A stretch of 64,000 bases of DNA from positions 372,001-436,000 of the forward strand of contig JABTUW010000005.1 in the NCBI GenBank assembly GCA_015075185.1, read 5' to 3'. A program made the translations under genes and the position numbers. Origin of the DNA: Anaerolineales bacterium. GTDB lineage: Bacteria > Chloroflexota > Anaerolineae > 4572-78 > J111. The stretch's first letter is position 1. Every line of letters starts with the position of its first letter. The notes beneath the pieces were generated by a model, which was given only the letters and a program-made list of their open reading frames with translations, was not told the origin of the DNA and ran no database searches. Below, in pieces: positions 17,469-26,770 of this stretch.

Positions 17469-18878
17469 ATGGATCAAATCTCCGAACGAGCAGTTCTACC
17501 CAAACTGGGCGCTTTTTCCATCCGTGAACTCTCGATTTTAATCGCCCTGATGATTCCGAGTACGATGATTTTGGTGGATGCAGGGATGGTTGGGGTCGCT
17601 CTGCCGGTTATCCAGGCCGATTTTAATGTCTCGGTTGATCTGCTGTCGTGGGTGATGGCCGCCAGCTATTTGTTATATGTACCCTTGATGTCCATCTATG
17701 GGCGCGTCGGGGATGTCTTTGGCAAGAAATATTTATATTTGCTGGGATTGGCAATTTTTATTAGCGGGACTTTCTTTGGGGCGACGGCTTTTTCCTTTGG
17801 CTGGTTGGTGGGGGGACGCTTACTGCAAGGCGTAGGGAGCGCCGGCAGCATCCCCCTGGCCATGGCCCTGATTGTCGAGACATTCCCGCCCGAAAGACGA
17901 GGACGCGCCCTGGGGATTTGGAATGCGGCTGCGCCGATTGGGATGATGCTGGGGCCGGCTCTGGGCGGCCTGATTGTGGAGGCGTTTGGCTGGCACGCCA
18001 TCTTTGTTATGATCGCCGCTTTAGCCCTGGTATCGTTGGGGGTGGCCGCCTGGCTGATTCCTGCCCCGCTTAAGCCGGACACGCCCCCCCGGGTTGATTG
18101 GTTTGGAGCAGTCTCCCTGGCGCTGACTGTTGGGGGATTGCTCTTAGCCACCACAACGGCCAGCGTGGCGCCGTTTGGCTCTTTTATCAATCTGATCTTC
18201 TGGGGCATCACCCTGGTGGCCTCGTTAGGTCTGTTTTGGAATGCGACGCATCATCCCGATCCCTTTATTGGTGCTGAAGTCGTGCGTAACCGGCAGTTCT
18301 TGACCTCGTCGGCCGCAGTGGGCTTGCGTATGTTTTCCCACGACGGGGTTCGCTTTTTAATGGTGTTGTACCTGGCCAAGGTTTTCAGCCAATCGCCCCG
18401 AGACATCGGTTTTTTTGTCCTTTTTTATACGCTCCCGCTGATGGTTGGTGTTACCACCGGCGGCTTTTTGGCCGACCGCTGGCCCAGCCGCACGGTGGGC
18501 GTGGTTGGCATGTTGCTACTGGCGGCGGGCATCTTCTGGTTGAGCCTCTTTGATCCCGAAACCGGCGCTTTTATTCTGGCGCCGGGCCTGGTCGTCGCCG
18601 GTTTTAGCAGCGGTATCAGCCTGACCCCTTTTAATAAAACCGCGGTGACGGCGTTAGGCCCGGATAAGATCGGGTTGGCCTCCGGCCTTTACAACATGGT
18701 CCGGTTTGCCGGGATTGCCACCTCGACACCGCTCTTGGGGTTACTGCTGGCGCGGGGGTTTGCCCAACACGGCGGCCTGGAAACGGTCAGCGAGCCTTAC
18801 CAGTTTGCCTTTCAGCTTTTAGCCGGGATTGCCCTGGTCAGCGGGGGCGTGGCTGCGCTTATCCCCAAACACAGATAA
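17469..18878 (+). CDS. Major facilitator superfamily transporter, DHA2/EmrB-like
   Basis: 469 residues, highly hydrophobic, with about 12-14 predicted membrane helices. MFS motif A is visible as GRVGDVFGKK (about 78-87), and motif C-like G/P-rich sequence IGMMLGPALGGLIVEAFGW at about 158-176. A proton-driven drug or metabolite exporter is the usual role. It follows the ThDP enzyme by 82 bp and may belong to that transcription unit. Confidence 0.88.
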   Translation: MDQISERAVLPKLGAFSIRELSILIALMIPSTMILVDAGMVGVALPVIQADFNVSVDLLSWVMAASYLLYVPLMSIYGRVGDVFGKKYLYLLGLAIFISGTFFGATAFSFGWLVGGRLLQGVGSAGSIPLAMALIVETFPPERRGRALGIWNAAAPIGMMLGPALGGLIVEAFGWHAIFVMIAALALVSLGVAAWLIPAPLKPDTPPRVDWFGAVSLALTVGGLLLATTTASVAPFGSFINLIFWGITLVASLGLFWNATHHPDPFIGAEVVRNRQFLTSSAAVGLRMFSHDGVRFLMVLYLAKVFSQSPRDIGFFVLFYTLPLMVGVTTGGFLADRWPSRTVGVVGMLLLAAGIFWLSLFDPETGAFILAPGLVVAGFSSGISLTPFNKTAVTALGPDKIGLASGLYNMVRFAGIATSTPLLGLLLARGFAQHGGLETVSEPYQFAFQLLAGIALVSGGVAALIPKHR

Positions 18879-19000
18879 TTTACTCACAAAGGAGTAACCG
18901 CAGCCGTGAGTAAAGACAAACAGGGGCAGGAGGCAGCCACTCTATGAACAATTCCGTTTCAACATTGGTCTAATAACCTGACAGGAGGTTATTTACTACA

Positions 19001-20023
19001 ATGAGAGCCTTGGTACTCGAAGAAATTGGTGGGCCCTTGGTGCTCAAAGACATGCCCATACCTGAACCTGGCCCCGGCGAAGTGCTGCTCCGGGTAAAAG
19101 CCTGCGCCGTGGACCAGTTTGACCTCAAAATTCGATCCGGGAAAGTTTCTCATGCCAAAGCACCAATCATTCTGGGGCACGAAATAGCCGGTGAGGTAGC
19201 CGCTTTGGGTCCCGGCGTGTCCACTTGGTCAGTGGGCCAGCGGGTCACTTCAACGCTTTACTTGACCTGTGGTCGTTGTCGAAAATGCCAGACGGGACGG
19301 GAAACCATCTGCGAAAATTTTATCGGCTATCTGGGCATTCAAACACCCGGCGGTTACGCGGAATATACCACCATACCGGAAGTTAACCTGGTCGAGCTGC
19401 CCGAGTCAATTTCGTTTTCACACGGGTCAATCCTGGCCAATGCGATTGGCACGCCCCTGCATGCCTTCACCAAGCGGATGCACTTACAACCCGGCGAGCG
19501 GGTCATCATCACCGGGGCAGGCGGAGGGGTAGGGCTGCATGCCATTCAACTGGCTCGAATGATGGGCGCTTTGGTCATGGCCGTTGACATTGGCCCGGCC
19601 AAACTTCTAGCGGCCCAAGCAAATGGAGCTGACCTGACGGTTGACCCCACCAAACAGAACTTTGCTCAAGCAGCTCGCGAATGGACACATGGAGAAGGGG
19701 TAGAGGGTGTACTGGAGCTAACCGGCGCGGCCACCCTTTCGACCAGCCTGAAAGCACTGGGCAAAGGAGGCCGCCTGGTCATTGTCGGCTTTCACACCGG
19801 CAGCGAATTTTCTGTTCAGGCCAGCGAGATGGTGGCCAACGAGTGGGAAATCCTCGGCTCGCGCAACGTAAACAAGCGCGAATTGGCCGAAGTGGTGGCG
19901 CTGGTACAGGCTGGCCGGGTGAAGCCGGTAATATCCGGCGTTTATCCCCTTGAAGAAGCAGAGACGATTCATGGCCAACTGAACCGCCAGGAAATTAGCG
20001 GGCGGGTGGTGCTGGAGCCGTAA
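19001..20023 (+). CDS. Zinc-binding alcohol dehydrogenase family protein with altered catalytic zinc site
   Basis: 340 residues. GROES-like domain with GHEIAG and a four-Cys structural zinc lobe CGRCRKCQTGRETIC, then Rossmann motif ITGAGGGVGLHAIQLA. At the position of the usual catalytic Cys (CGTD) the sequence is CAVDQFDLK: the second residue pattern is changed to Asp-Gln, as in some quinone-reductase-like or acyl-CoA-related members. RBS AGGAGG precedes the ATG. It stands directly upstream of the second FadR copy but is separated by that gene's own promoter. Confidence 0.85.
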   Translation: MRALVLEEIGGPLVLKDMPIPEPGPGEVLLRVKACAVDQFDLKIRSGKVSHAKAPIILGHEIAGEVAALGPGVSTWSVGQRVTSTLYLTCGRCRKCQTGRETICENFIGYLGIQTPGGYAEYTTIPEVNLVELPESISFSHGSILANAIGTPLHAFTKRMHLQPGERVIITGAGGGVGLHAIQLARMMGALVMAVDIGPAKLLAAQANGADLTVDPTKQNFAQAAREWTHGEGVEGVLELTGAATLSTSLKALGKGGRLVIVGFHTGSEFSVQASEMVANEWEILGSRNVNKRELAEVVALVQAGRVKPVISGVYPLEEAETIHGQLNRQEISGRVVLEP

Positions 20024-20077
20024 TCCTTGAATTTATGGAACTCTTATGGCCAAAACGCCAAGATCTTCAAATGCTTT

Positions 20078-20106
20078 TTGACTATTCCTGTAAATTCTGA
20101 TACTAT
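20078..20106 (+). promoter_or_regulatory. Sigma-70 promoter of the second FadR-family gene
   Basis: -35 TTGACT (20078-20083), 17-bp spacer, -10 TACTAT (20101-20106). Matches the promoter at 4586-4614 in -35, spacing and AAATTCTG core. Confidence 0.65.
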
Positions 20107-20117
20107 ATCGCGCACCA

Positions 20118-20149
20118 TCATAACATCATACCACTATACCAATAAACCA
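20118..20149 (+). promoter_or_regulatory. Period-8 direct repeats, second copy of the candidate FadR-family operator
   Basis: Octamers TCATAACA, TCATACCA, CTATACCA, ATAAACCA. The first two are identical to those at 4625-4640; the others keep the ACCA core while flanking bases have drifted. The distance from the -10 element (about 12 bp) is similar in both copies. Confidence 0.55.
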
Positions 20150-20182
20150 GTCGGCATTTGAGCACATTTCCAAGGGGGGAAG

Positions 20183-20887
20183 ATGTACTCCACTATTCAC
20201 ACCTCGCGGCTCTACGAACAAATCATCCAACAAATCCAATCCCTCGTCATGCAGGGCGTCCTCCGCCCCGGCGATAGACTCCCCTCCGAACGCGAACTGG
20301 CCGAACAGTTCGGCGTCAGCCGCACCGCCGTCCGCGAAGCCGTCAAAGCCCTCAGCGAAAAAGGCCTCGTCGAAATCCTCCCCGGCCGCGGCACTTTCAT
20401 CACCAACTTCACCTCGGCCATGATGCGTGACTCGCTCGATTTGATCGTCAAACTCGGTTTGCCCAACGGCGTGGCCCATCTGAACGAGGTCCGCACCCTC
20501 CTGGAACCCGGCATTGCCGCTCTGGCTGCCGAACGCATCACCGAAGCGGAGCTGCACAATTTGGAGCAGGCGGTGGCGGCGATGGATGCGGCAATGACTG
20601 ATGCCGATGCCTTTGCCGAGGCGGACCTGGAGTTTCACCTGGTTCTGGCTCGGGCCAGCCACAATCCGCTGATCCCGATCCTGCTGGACCCGATTGTGGA
20701 CCAGTTGCGAGAACACCGGCAGCGGATTTTTCTGGTGGAGGGGGGGCCGCAGCGGGGGCAGTATCATCACCGGCGGATCTTGGCGGCGGTCAAGAAGCGA
20801 GAGCCGGCCGCTGCCCGTGAGGCGATGTGTGCTCATCTCAAACAGGTCCTCACCGACAGCGAAGCAGTTTCAACCATAACAGATTAA
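20183..20887 (+). CDS. FadR-subfamily GntR transcriptional regulator (copy 2)
   Basis: 234 residues, identical to the protein at 4690 until the last dozen residues (VLTDSEAVSTITD here). DNA identity extends from 20152 through about 20869 with one mismatch seen (A at 20852 versus G at 5359), and even reverse-strand translations are the same, so silent sites have not diverged. The winged helix and FCD domain are as described for copy 1. It heads an operon with the dehydrogenase at 20920 and E1 genes. Because both copies share the DNA-reading domain and operator-like arrays, they should regulate the same sites. Confidence 0.92.
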   Translation: MYSTIHTSRLYEQIIQQIQSLVMQGVLRPGDRLPSERELAEQFGVSRTAVREAVKALSEKGLVEILPGRGTFITNFTSAMMRDSLDLIVKLGLPNGVAHLNEVRTLLEPGIAALAAERITEAELHNLEQAVAAMDAAMTDADAFAEADLEFHLVLARASHNPLIPILLDPIVDQLREHRQRIFLVEGGPQRGQYHHRRILAAVKKREPAAAREAMCAHLKQVLTDSEAVSTITD

Positions 20888-20919
20888 CTATTTCCACAAA
20901 TTGATTACGGAGGGAAGCA

Positions 20920-21801
20920 ATGGCGAATCTTGGATATGTAGGTCTCGGGGTGATGGGCAGCCGGATGGTCAAGCGGCTGCTCGACGCCGGTCATAGTGTC
21001 ACCGGTTACAACCGCACCAAAGAGAAAGCCGGTTGGCTAATTGAAGCTGGCATGCAGTGGACCGACTCGCCCCGCGCCGTAGCCCAGGCAGCCGATATTA
21101 CCTTTTCCATGGTGACGAACACGGAGGCAGTCAAGGCCATCACCCAGGGGCCGGATGGTATTCTGGCCGGTTTAGGGCCTGGCAAGATTTACGTTGACAT
21201 GAGCACGATGAGCCCGGGGTACAGCCAGGAACTGGCGGCCCAGGTGGCCGGGCGGGGTGCGGCCATGCTCGACGCGCCCGTGTCGGGCAGCGTGATCACC
21301 TTGGAGCAGGGTAAGCTTTCGATCATTGTCGGCGGCGACGCGACCACCTTTGAAAAGGTTGTACCGGTTTTGAAAGACATTGGCCCGAAAGTGACCCACG
21401 TGGGTGGCAATGGCCTGGCCGTCTCGATGAAAATTGCCACCAACCTGAGCCTGGCCGTGCAAATGCTGGCCTTCAGCGAGGGGGTCTTGTTGGCCGAAAA
21501 GAGCGGCATCAAGCGCGAAACGGCGGTTGAAGTTCTGCTCAACAGCGTCATCGCTTCGCCAATGGTCACCTACCGGGGGCCATTTGTCTTGAAACAGCCC
21601 GACGAAGCCTGGTTTGATTGCAACATGATGCAAAAGGACATGCTCCTGGCTCTGGAGATGGGCCGCCGGCTGGGCGTACCCTTGCCGACCACTTCCGTCA
21701 CCAACGAACTTCTGACCACTGCCCGCGCAATGCAATTGGATCACCTGGATTTTGCGGTCCTGTTCAACGTTCTGGCTCGCATGTCCGGGGTGGAGGATTA
21801 G
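20920..21801 (+). CDS. NAD(P)-dependent 3-hydroxyisobutyrate dehydrogenase-family enzyme (copy 1)
   Basis: 293 residues. Nucleotide motif GYVGLGVMGSRM (about 5-16), substrate signature DAPVSGS, catalytic Lys in GLAVSMKIATN and a second conserved Lys in MMQKDMLLALE. The family oxidises beta-hydroxyacids (3-hydroxyisobutyrate, tartronate semialdehyde, 4-hydroxybutyrate). RBS GGAGG precedes the ATG. The E1 alpha gene begins at the base after its stop codon. Its paralogue is at 50836. Confidence 0.92.
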   Translation: MANLGYVGLGVMGSRMVKRLLDAGHSVTGYNRTKEKAGWLIEAGMQWTDSPRAVAQAADITFSMVTNTEAVKAITQGPDGILAGLGPGKIYVDMSTMSPGYSQELAAQVAGRGAAMLDAPVSGSVITLEQGKLSIIVGGDATTFEKVVPVLKDIGPKVTHVGGNGLAVSMKIATNLSLAVQMLAFSEGVLLAEKSGIKRETAVEVLLNSVIASPMVTYRGPFVLKQPDEAWFDCNMMQKDMLLALEMGRRLGVPLPTTSVTNELLTTARAMQLDHLDFAVLFNVLARMSGVED

Positions 21802-22818
21802 GTGATGTCCCAGGCCGTCGAATTGACCTCAATTCCCAGCGTTCTTGATTTTAAGGCCGTTGACAGCGAACAGTGGCTCCACATGTACGCCCAGATGGTC
21901 AAGATTCGTGTTTTTGAGGAGCATGTCAACGACTTATATACCTCGGCCAAAATGCCTGGCCTGGCCCACCTTTATATCGGGGAAGAAGCGGTAGCCGTGG
22001 GCGTCTGTGAGGCGCTGCGGAAAGACGACTACATCACCAGCACCCATCGCGGCCACGGCCACTGCCTGGCTAAAGGGGCCAAACTGGACGGTATGTTTGC
22101 CGAGTTGCTCGGCAAGGCCGCCGGTTACTGCCGGGGCAAGGGCGGCTCGATGCATATCGCCGACCAGGAAACCGGCAATTTGGGGGCGAATGCCATCGTC
22201 GGCGGCAGCGCCGGCATTGCCACCGGAGCGGGCATGTCTATCAAAATGCGCGGCAGCGACCAGGTGGCGGTCTGCTTCTTCGGCGAGGGCGCGCTGGGCC
22301 AGGGCTTGCTGTACGAGGTGATGAACATGGCCCAGTTGTGGAAGTTCCCGATCATTTATGTTTGTGAAAACAACCTCTACAATGAGTATACCCACCATTC
22401 CGAGTCAACGGCCGGCAGTATGAAAGCCAGGGCTGAAGCGTTTGGGATGTACACCGAAGAGATTGACGGTCAGGATGTGCGCCTGGTCTATTTGACCACC
22501 CTGCGGCTGGTGGAACGGGCGCGGCGCGGCGAGGGGCCGGCCTTCCTGCTGTGCCATACCTACCGCTATCACGGCCACCACGTCGGCGACATCAACCGGG
22601 CCTATTACCGCTCCAAAGAAGAAGAGCAATTCTGGCAGACCCAACGCGATCCCTTGAAAATTCTGGGAACGTGGCTGGTCGAAGAGGGTTTCAGCGATAA
22701 CCGGGTGCTGGAGCAGATCGAGCGGGAGGCACAGACTGAAGCCGAAACTGCGGTACAATTTGCCCTGAATGCGCCTTACCCCGACCCTGCCGAGGTGAGT
22801 CTGCATGTCTATGTCTGA
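21802..22818 (+). CDS. 2-oxoacid (pyruvate/acetoin-type) dehydrogenase E1 component, alpha subunit (copy 1)
   Basis: 338 residues from the GTG at 21802; the ATG at 21805 is equally possible. The ThDP-Mg segment is GEGALGQGLLYEVMNMAQLW...ENN, and the active-site loop THRGHGHCLAKG is present. Together with the beta subunit it decarboxylates a 2-oxoacid or acetoin and reductively acylates E2 lipoamide. It overlaps the beta gene by 14 bp. No E2 or E3 accompanies this pair, so it may use the E2 encoded at 47393. A 260-bp internal stretch (22123-22382) is identical in DNA to copy 2 at 43780. Confidence 0.92.
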   Translation: MMSQAVELTSIPSVLDFKAVDSEQWLHMYAQMVKIRVFEEHVNDLYTSAKMPGLAHLYIGEEAVAVGVCEALRKDDYITSTHRGHGHCLAKGAKLDGMFAELLGKAAGYCRGKGGSMHIADQETGNLGANAIVGGSAGIATGAGMSIKMRGSDQVAVCFFGEGALGQGLLYEVMNMAQLWKFPIIYVCENNLYNEYTHHSESTAGSMKARAEAFGMYTEEIDGQDVRLVYLTTLRLVERARRGEGPAFLLCHTYRYHGHHVGDINRAYYRSKEEEQFWQTQRDPLKILGTWLVEEGFSDNRVLEQIEREAQTEAETAVQFALNAPYPDPAEVSLHVYV

Positions 22819-23806
22819 CTCCGCTGAAAGGGAGATTACCTTTGGCCAGGCCATCAACGAGGCCCTGGCCGAAGAAATGCGGCGCGACCCGCGCGTTTTC
22901 GTCCTGGGCGAGGACGTGGCCGAAGCAGGCACGGCCTTCAAAGTCCTCGTGGGGCTGGTGCAGGAGTTTGGGCCGCAGCGGGTCATCGACTCGCCCATTT
23001 CCGAAGCCGGCATTACCGGCATCGGCGTTGGCGCGGCGATGACCGGGATGCGCCCGGTAATTGACATCATGTTTGGTGATTTCATCACCCTGACGATGGA
23101 CCAGATGGTCAACCAGGCCGCCAAAATCCACTATATGTCGGGCGGCAAATTGAAAGTGCCGATGGTGCTGCGAACCACGCTCGGCGCGACCCGCCGTTCC
23201 GCGGCCCAGCACAGCCAGAGCCTGCACGCCTGGTTCAGTCACGTGCCCGGTTTGAAGGTGGTCGTCCCCTCCACCCCTTACGATGCCAAGGGCCTGCTTA
23301 AAACCGCCATTCGGGATGATAACCCCGTGGCCTTTTTTGAAGATAAGATGATGTACCAGCTTAAGGGCAAAGTACCGGCAAGCGATTACACCATTCCCTT
23401 CGGTGTGGCCGACATCAAGCGAGCCGGCACAGATATTACCCTGATCGCCACCAGCAGTATGGTTCACGTGGCCCTGGAAGCGGCCAAGCGGCTGGCCGAA
23501 ATTGACCTCAGCGCCGAAGTGATAGACCCGCGCACGACCCTTCCCCTGGACAAGCAGACCCTCATCGAGTCGGCCAAGAAAACCAGCCGGGTGATTGTGA
23601 TTGACGAAGGGTATGAGCGTTACGGCGTCACCGCCGAAATCGCTTCGGTCATTGCCGATGGCGCTTTTTATTATCTAGATGCGCCGGTCAAGCGCATGGG
23701 CGCACTGGATGTACCCATACCCTTTTCACCTGCGCTTGAGGATTTAACCGTGCCCACCGCGCAAACAGTTTTGGAGATGGCCAAGACGTTATGCGGACGA
23801 AATTAA
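22805..23806 (+). CDS. 2-oxoacid dehydrogenase E1 component, beta subunit (copy 1)
   Basis: 333 residues. Transketolase pyrimidine-binding domain at about 8-180 (LGEDVAEAGTAFKVLVGL, DSPISEAGITGIGVGAAMTGMRP, QHSQSLHAWFSHVPGLKVV) and C-terminal domain at about 195-325. Assembles with the alpha subunit as an alpha2beta2 tetramer. Its ATG lies within the alpha gene's last codons. Unlike the alpha subunits, the beta copies at 22805 and 44765 differ throughout at silent positions. Confidence 0.92.
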   Translation: MSMSDSAEREITFGQAINEALAEEMRRDPRVFVLGEDVAEAGTAFKVLVGLVQEFGPQRVIDSPISEAGITGIGVGAAMTGMRPVIDIMFGDFITLTMDQMVNQAAKIHYMSGGKLKVPMVLRTTLGATRRSAAQHSQSLHAWFSHVPGLKVVVPSTPYDAKGLLKTAIRDDNPVAFFEDKMMYQLKGKVPASDYTIPFGVADIKRAGTDITLIATSSMVHVALEAAKRLAEIDLSAEVIDPRTTLPLDKQTLIESAKKTSRVIVIDEGYERYGVTAEIASVIADGAFYYLDAPVKRMGALDVPIPFSPALEDLTVPTAQTVLEMAKTLCGRN

Positions 23807-23845
23807 AGGATAGAACGTAAATAGAAATCCAAGTTTCCCATCCCC

Positions 23846-23866
23846 GTCTACCGTCTACTGTCTACC
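23846..23866. repeat. Heptamer tandem repeat GTCTACC x3
   Basis: GTCTACC, GTCTACT, GTCTACC in tandem. The same heptamer appears at 47347-47373. It lies in the 166-bp gap ahead of the binding-protein gene. Confidence 0.7.
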
Positions 23867-23972
23867 TTTGTGCCGACCCTCTGATCCGAATAAGCTGCTA
23901 ATGTACAACCAGCGGTAAATTAAGCCGAGGTTGTCCAAATAATATTTTTATACTCAAGGAGGAGAATATTCG

Positions 23973-26513
23973 ATGAAGCGTCTTAGTCCGATGTTGATGA
24001 CAATGGCTCTCGTGCTGTCTGTGCTGCTGGCTGCCTGCCAGTCAGCTCCACCGGCGACTCAGGCTCCGCCGGCGGCCACGGCGACACAGCCACCGGCGGC
24101 GACCGAGGAAGTGGCCGAGCCGACCCAAGCCGCAGTGACAGAAGCACCAACGGAAGCAGCGGCCACCGCAGAAGCAACTGCCGAGGCCACCGAAGCGCCG
24201 GCGGCCACCGAAGAAGCAGCCGCCCCGGCTTCCGACGGGCCGATCCGGATTGGAGTGTCGCTGCCATTGAGCGGCCGCTTTAGCGAGCCGGGCACCGCCG
24301 CCAAGCAGGGCTACGAAGTCTGGGCAGCGATGGTCAACGAGGCGGGCGGGCTGCTGGGCCGCCCGGTTGAATTGACCGTGCTGGACAACGCCAGCGACCA
24401 GGATACAGCCGTGTCTGACTACGAAAAGATGATCACGGTGGATAAGGTTGACCTGGTGGTCGGGCCGTTCTCCAGCTTCCTGGTTATCCCCACCTCTGAA
24501 GTCGCAGCCCGGTATGGCTATGCTTTCGTCGAACCGGCGGGCGGGGCGCCGGATGTCTTTAATCGCGGCCTGACCAACTTGTTCTTTGCTCAACCCGCGC
24601 CCAGTGCCCAGCAAGCTGTACCTTTTGCCGATTACATTCTCAGCCTGCCGGAAGACGTGCGCCCCAAGACCTTTGCCGTCGCCAGCCAGGATGATCCTTT
24701 TGTAATAGGCGTAATGGACAATCTTAAAAAGTTGCTAACTGAGGGTGGCCTGGAGCTGGTCTTTGACGAAATCTATGCCCCCGAAACGACTGATTTCTCC
24801 ACCATTGCCATCCAGGTGGCCGACCTCAATCCCGATCTGATGGTCGGCGGCACCCAGGCGGAAGACTCTATTGCCCAGATTCGGGCTTACCAGGAGGCCG
24901 GCTATGAACCTCGTTTTGCCTACTATACCACCGGGCCATCCCTGCCGGGGCCATTTAAGGAGGCCTTAGGCGACGCGACCGAAGGTATCTTTGCCTCTAT
25001 CTCCTGGTTCCCGGAGGCCGAGGAGCATCAGAATGCCGAGTTTGTAGCCAAGTATATCGAGATGTTTGGCGGCGAAGCGGGTGGCATCGCCGAAGATGCA
25101 GCCAACGCCTTCACCGTCGGCCAGGTGCTCCAGCAGGCCGTCGAGAATATCCAGTCAGTTGACAATGCCGAGCTGATTGAAGAGTTGCACAAAGGCACCT
25201 TTGAAACGGTGGTTGGCCCCCTAAGTTTCGACGAAAAGGGTATTCCGCAGGGAAGCTACATGCTGCTGCAATGGCAGGGGGACAAGTTTGTCATCGTCGG
25301 GCCTCAAGACCGCGCCCAGGCTGAGGCAGTCCCGCCTGCTGGGTGGTCCACCGACGCTGCCGCTGAGGCTACGGAAGCGCCAGCCGCCTCCGGTGAGCCG
25401 ATCCGGATTGGCGCGTCGCTGCCGTTGAGCGGCCGCTTTAGCGAGCCGGGCACCGCCGCCAAGCAGGGCTACGAAACCTGGGTGGATATGGTCAACGCCT
25501 CAGGCGGGATACTGGGCCGCCCGGTCGAGCTGAGCGTGGTAGACAACGCCAGCGACCAGGACACGGCGGTCGCCGATTACGAAAAACTGATCACGGTGGA
25601 TAAGGTGGACCTGGTGGTCGGGCCGTTCTCCAGCTTCCTGGTCATCCCCACCTCCGAGGTGGCTGCCCGCTACGGCTACGCCTTTGTCGAACCGGCCGGC
25701 GGCTCACCGGAAGTGTTCAATCGCGGCCTGAACAACATCTTCTTTGCCCAGCCCGCCCGTGGCTCCGAGCAGGCTGTACCCTTTGCCGATTACCTGCTGG
25801 CTCTCCCCGAGGACCAAAAACCCAAGACCTTTGCCGTGGTCAGCCAGGATGACCCCTTCACCCTGGGCGTGATGGAACAATTGAAAGGACTGCTGACCGA
25901 AGGCGACATGGAACTCGTCTTCGACGAGATTTACGCACCCGAAACCACCGACTTCTCTTCTATCGCCACCCAGGTAGCTGATCTTGATCCTGACCTCATC
26001 GTCGGCGGCACGGTACTGGAAGACTCCATCGGCCAGGTTCGGGCCTACCAGGAGGCCGGGTACCAGCCGCGCTTTGCCTACTTCACCACCGGCCCATCGC
26101 TGCCCGGCCCGTTCCGCGAAGCCTTAGGCGACGCGACCGAAGGTATCTTCGCCTCGATCTCCTGGTTCCCGGAAGCCGAGGAGCCTCAAAACGCCGAGTT
26201 TGTGGCCAAGTATGTCGAAATGTTCGGCGGCACGGCGGCGGATATTCCCGAAGATGCGGCTAACGCTTTTACCGTTGGGCAGGTGCTGCAGCAGGCTGCC
26301 GAGAACATCCAATCCATTGACAACGCCGAATTGATTGACGAAATCCACCAGGCCACCTTCCAAACCGTAGTTGGCCCGCTCAGCTTTGATGAGGTGGGCG
26401 CGCCTCAGGGCAGCTTTATGCTGTTGCAATGGCAGGGCGACAAGTTTGTCATTGTCGGGCCGGAAGGCCGCGCCCAGGCCGAGGCATTGCCGCCGCCCAA
26501 GCCGGAGTGGTAA
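23973..26513 (+). CDS. Liv-type substrate-binding lipoprotein with two tandem ligand-binding domains
   Basis: 846 residues, about twice the normal length. Signal peptide with lipobox LLAA-C22, a low-complexity Ala/Pro/Thr/Glu linker (about 23-88), then two complete Peripla_BP_6 domains: first from about residue 90 (PIRIGVSLPLSGRFSEPG), second from about 476 (PIRIGASLPLSGRFSEPG), a repeat period of 386 residues. The copies match at most positions (both have VDLVVGPFSSFLVIPTSEVA and SFMLLQWQGDKFVIVGP-like ends). The domains are joined by a second TEAPAAS linker like the first. It should deliver ligand to the permease/ATPase genes at 26771-30240. Both pockets look intact. Confidence 0.93.
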   Translation: MKRLSPMLMTMALVLSVLLAACQSAPPATQAPPAATATQPPAATEEVAEPTQAAVTEAPTEAAATAEATAEATEAPAATEEAAAPASDGPIRIGVSLPLSGRFSEPGTAAKQGYEVWAAMVNEAGGLLGRPVELTVLDNASDQDTAVSDYEKMITVDKVDLVVGPFSSFLVIPTSEVAARYGYAFVEPAGGAPDVFNRGLTNLFFAQPAPSAQQAVPFADYILSLPEDVRPKTFAVASQDDPFVIGVMDNLKKLLTEGGLELVFDEIYAPETTDFSTIAIQVADLNPDLMVGGTQAEDSIAQIRAYQEAGYEPRFAYYTTGPSLPGPFKEALGDATEGIFASISWFPEAEEHQNAEFVAKYIEMFGGEAGGIAEDAANAFTVGQVLQQAVENIQSVDNAELIEELHKGTFETVVGPLSFDEKGIPQGSYMLLQWQGDKFVIVGPQDRAQAEAVPPAGWSTDAAAEATEAPAASGEPIRIGASLPLSGRFSEPGTAAKQGYETWVDMVNASGGILGRPVELSVVDNASDQDTAVADYEKLITVDKVDLVVGPFSSFLVIPTSEVAARYGYAFVEPAGGSPEVFNRGLNNIFFAQPARGSEQAVPFADYLLALPEDQKPKTFAVVSQDDPFTLGVMEQLKGLLTEGDMELVFDEIYAPETTDFSSIATQVADLDPDLIVGGTVLEDSIGQVRAYQEAGYQPRFAYFTTGPSLPGPFREALGDATEGIFASISWFPEAEEPQNAEFVAKYVEMFGGTAADIPEDAANAFTVGQVLQQAAENIQSIDNAELIDEIHQATFQTVVGPLSFDEVGAPQGSFMLLQWQGDKFVIVGPEGRAQAEALPPPKPEW

Positions 26514-26562
26514 AAAATAAGGGAACTCGTAGGAACTTAACAATCTTAGTTCAGAATTATCG

Positions 26563-26689
26563 CCGAAAATCACCCTTCGATATGGGCTTGCGCCCTACTC
26601 AGGATGATTTTCGGCTCACCACCGCACCCCGAGTAGCGCGGAACGAAGTGGAGCGCGTATCGAAGTGGAGCGCGTATCGAAGGGTGCGA
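26563..26689. repeat. Intergenic repeat B, copy 2
   Basis: Same nested hairpins as at 14451 (AAAATCACCCTTCGATA, CAGGATGATTTT, CGCACCCCGAGTAGCG, CGTATCGAAGGGTGCG), with an internal tandem duplication of GAAGTGGAGCGCGTATC. It occupies half of the 257-bp gap between the binding-protein gene and livH; no gene is seen in the rest. Confidence 0.8.
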
Positions 26690-26770
26690 AACTCAGATCA
26701 GTAATTTAATCAATTCCTACGAGTTCCCACAAGTTCCCTTTTCCGCATTCATCAAACAAAGGAGTTGTCC

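Noticed and set aside
22691..23467. Long - strand frames opposite both E1 beta genes
   Set aside because: Antisense shadows; they recur at 44825-45757 because the sense genes are paralogues.
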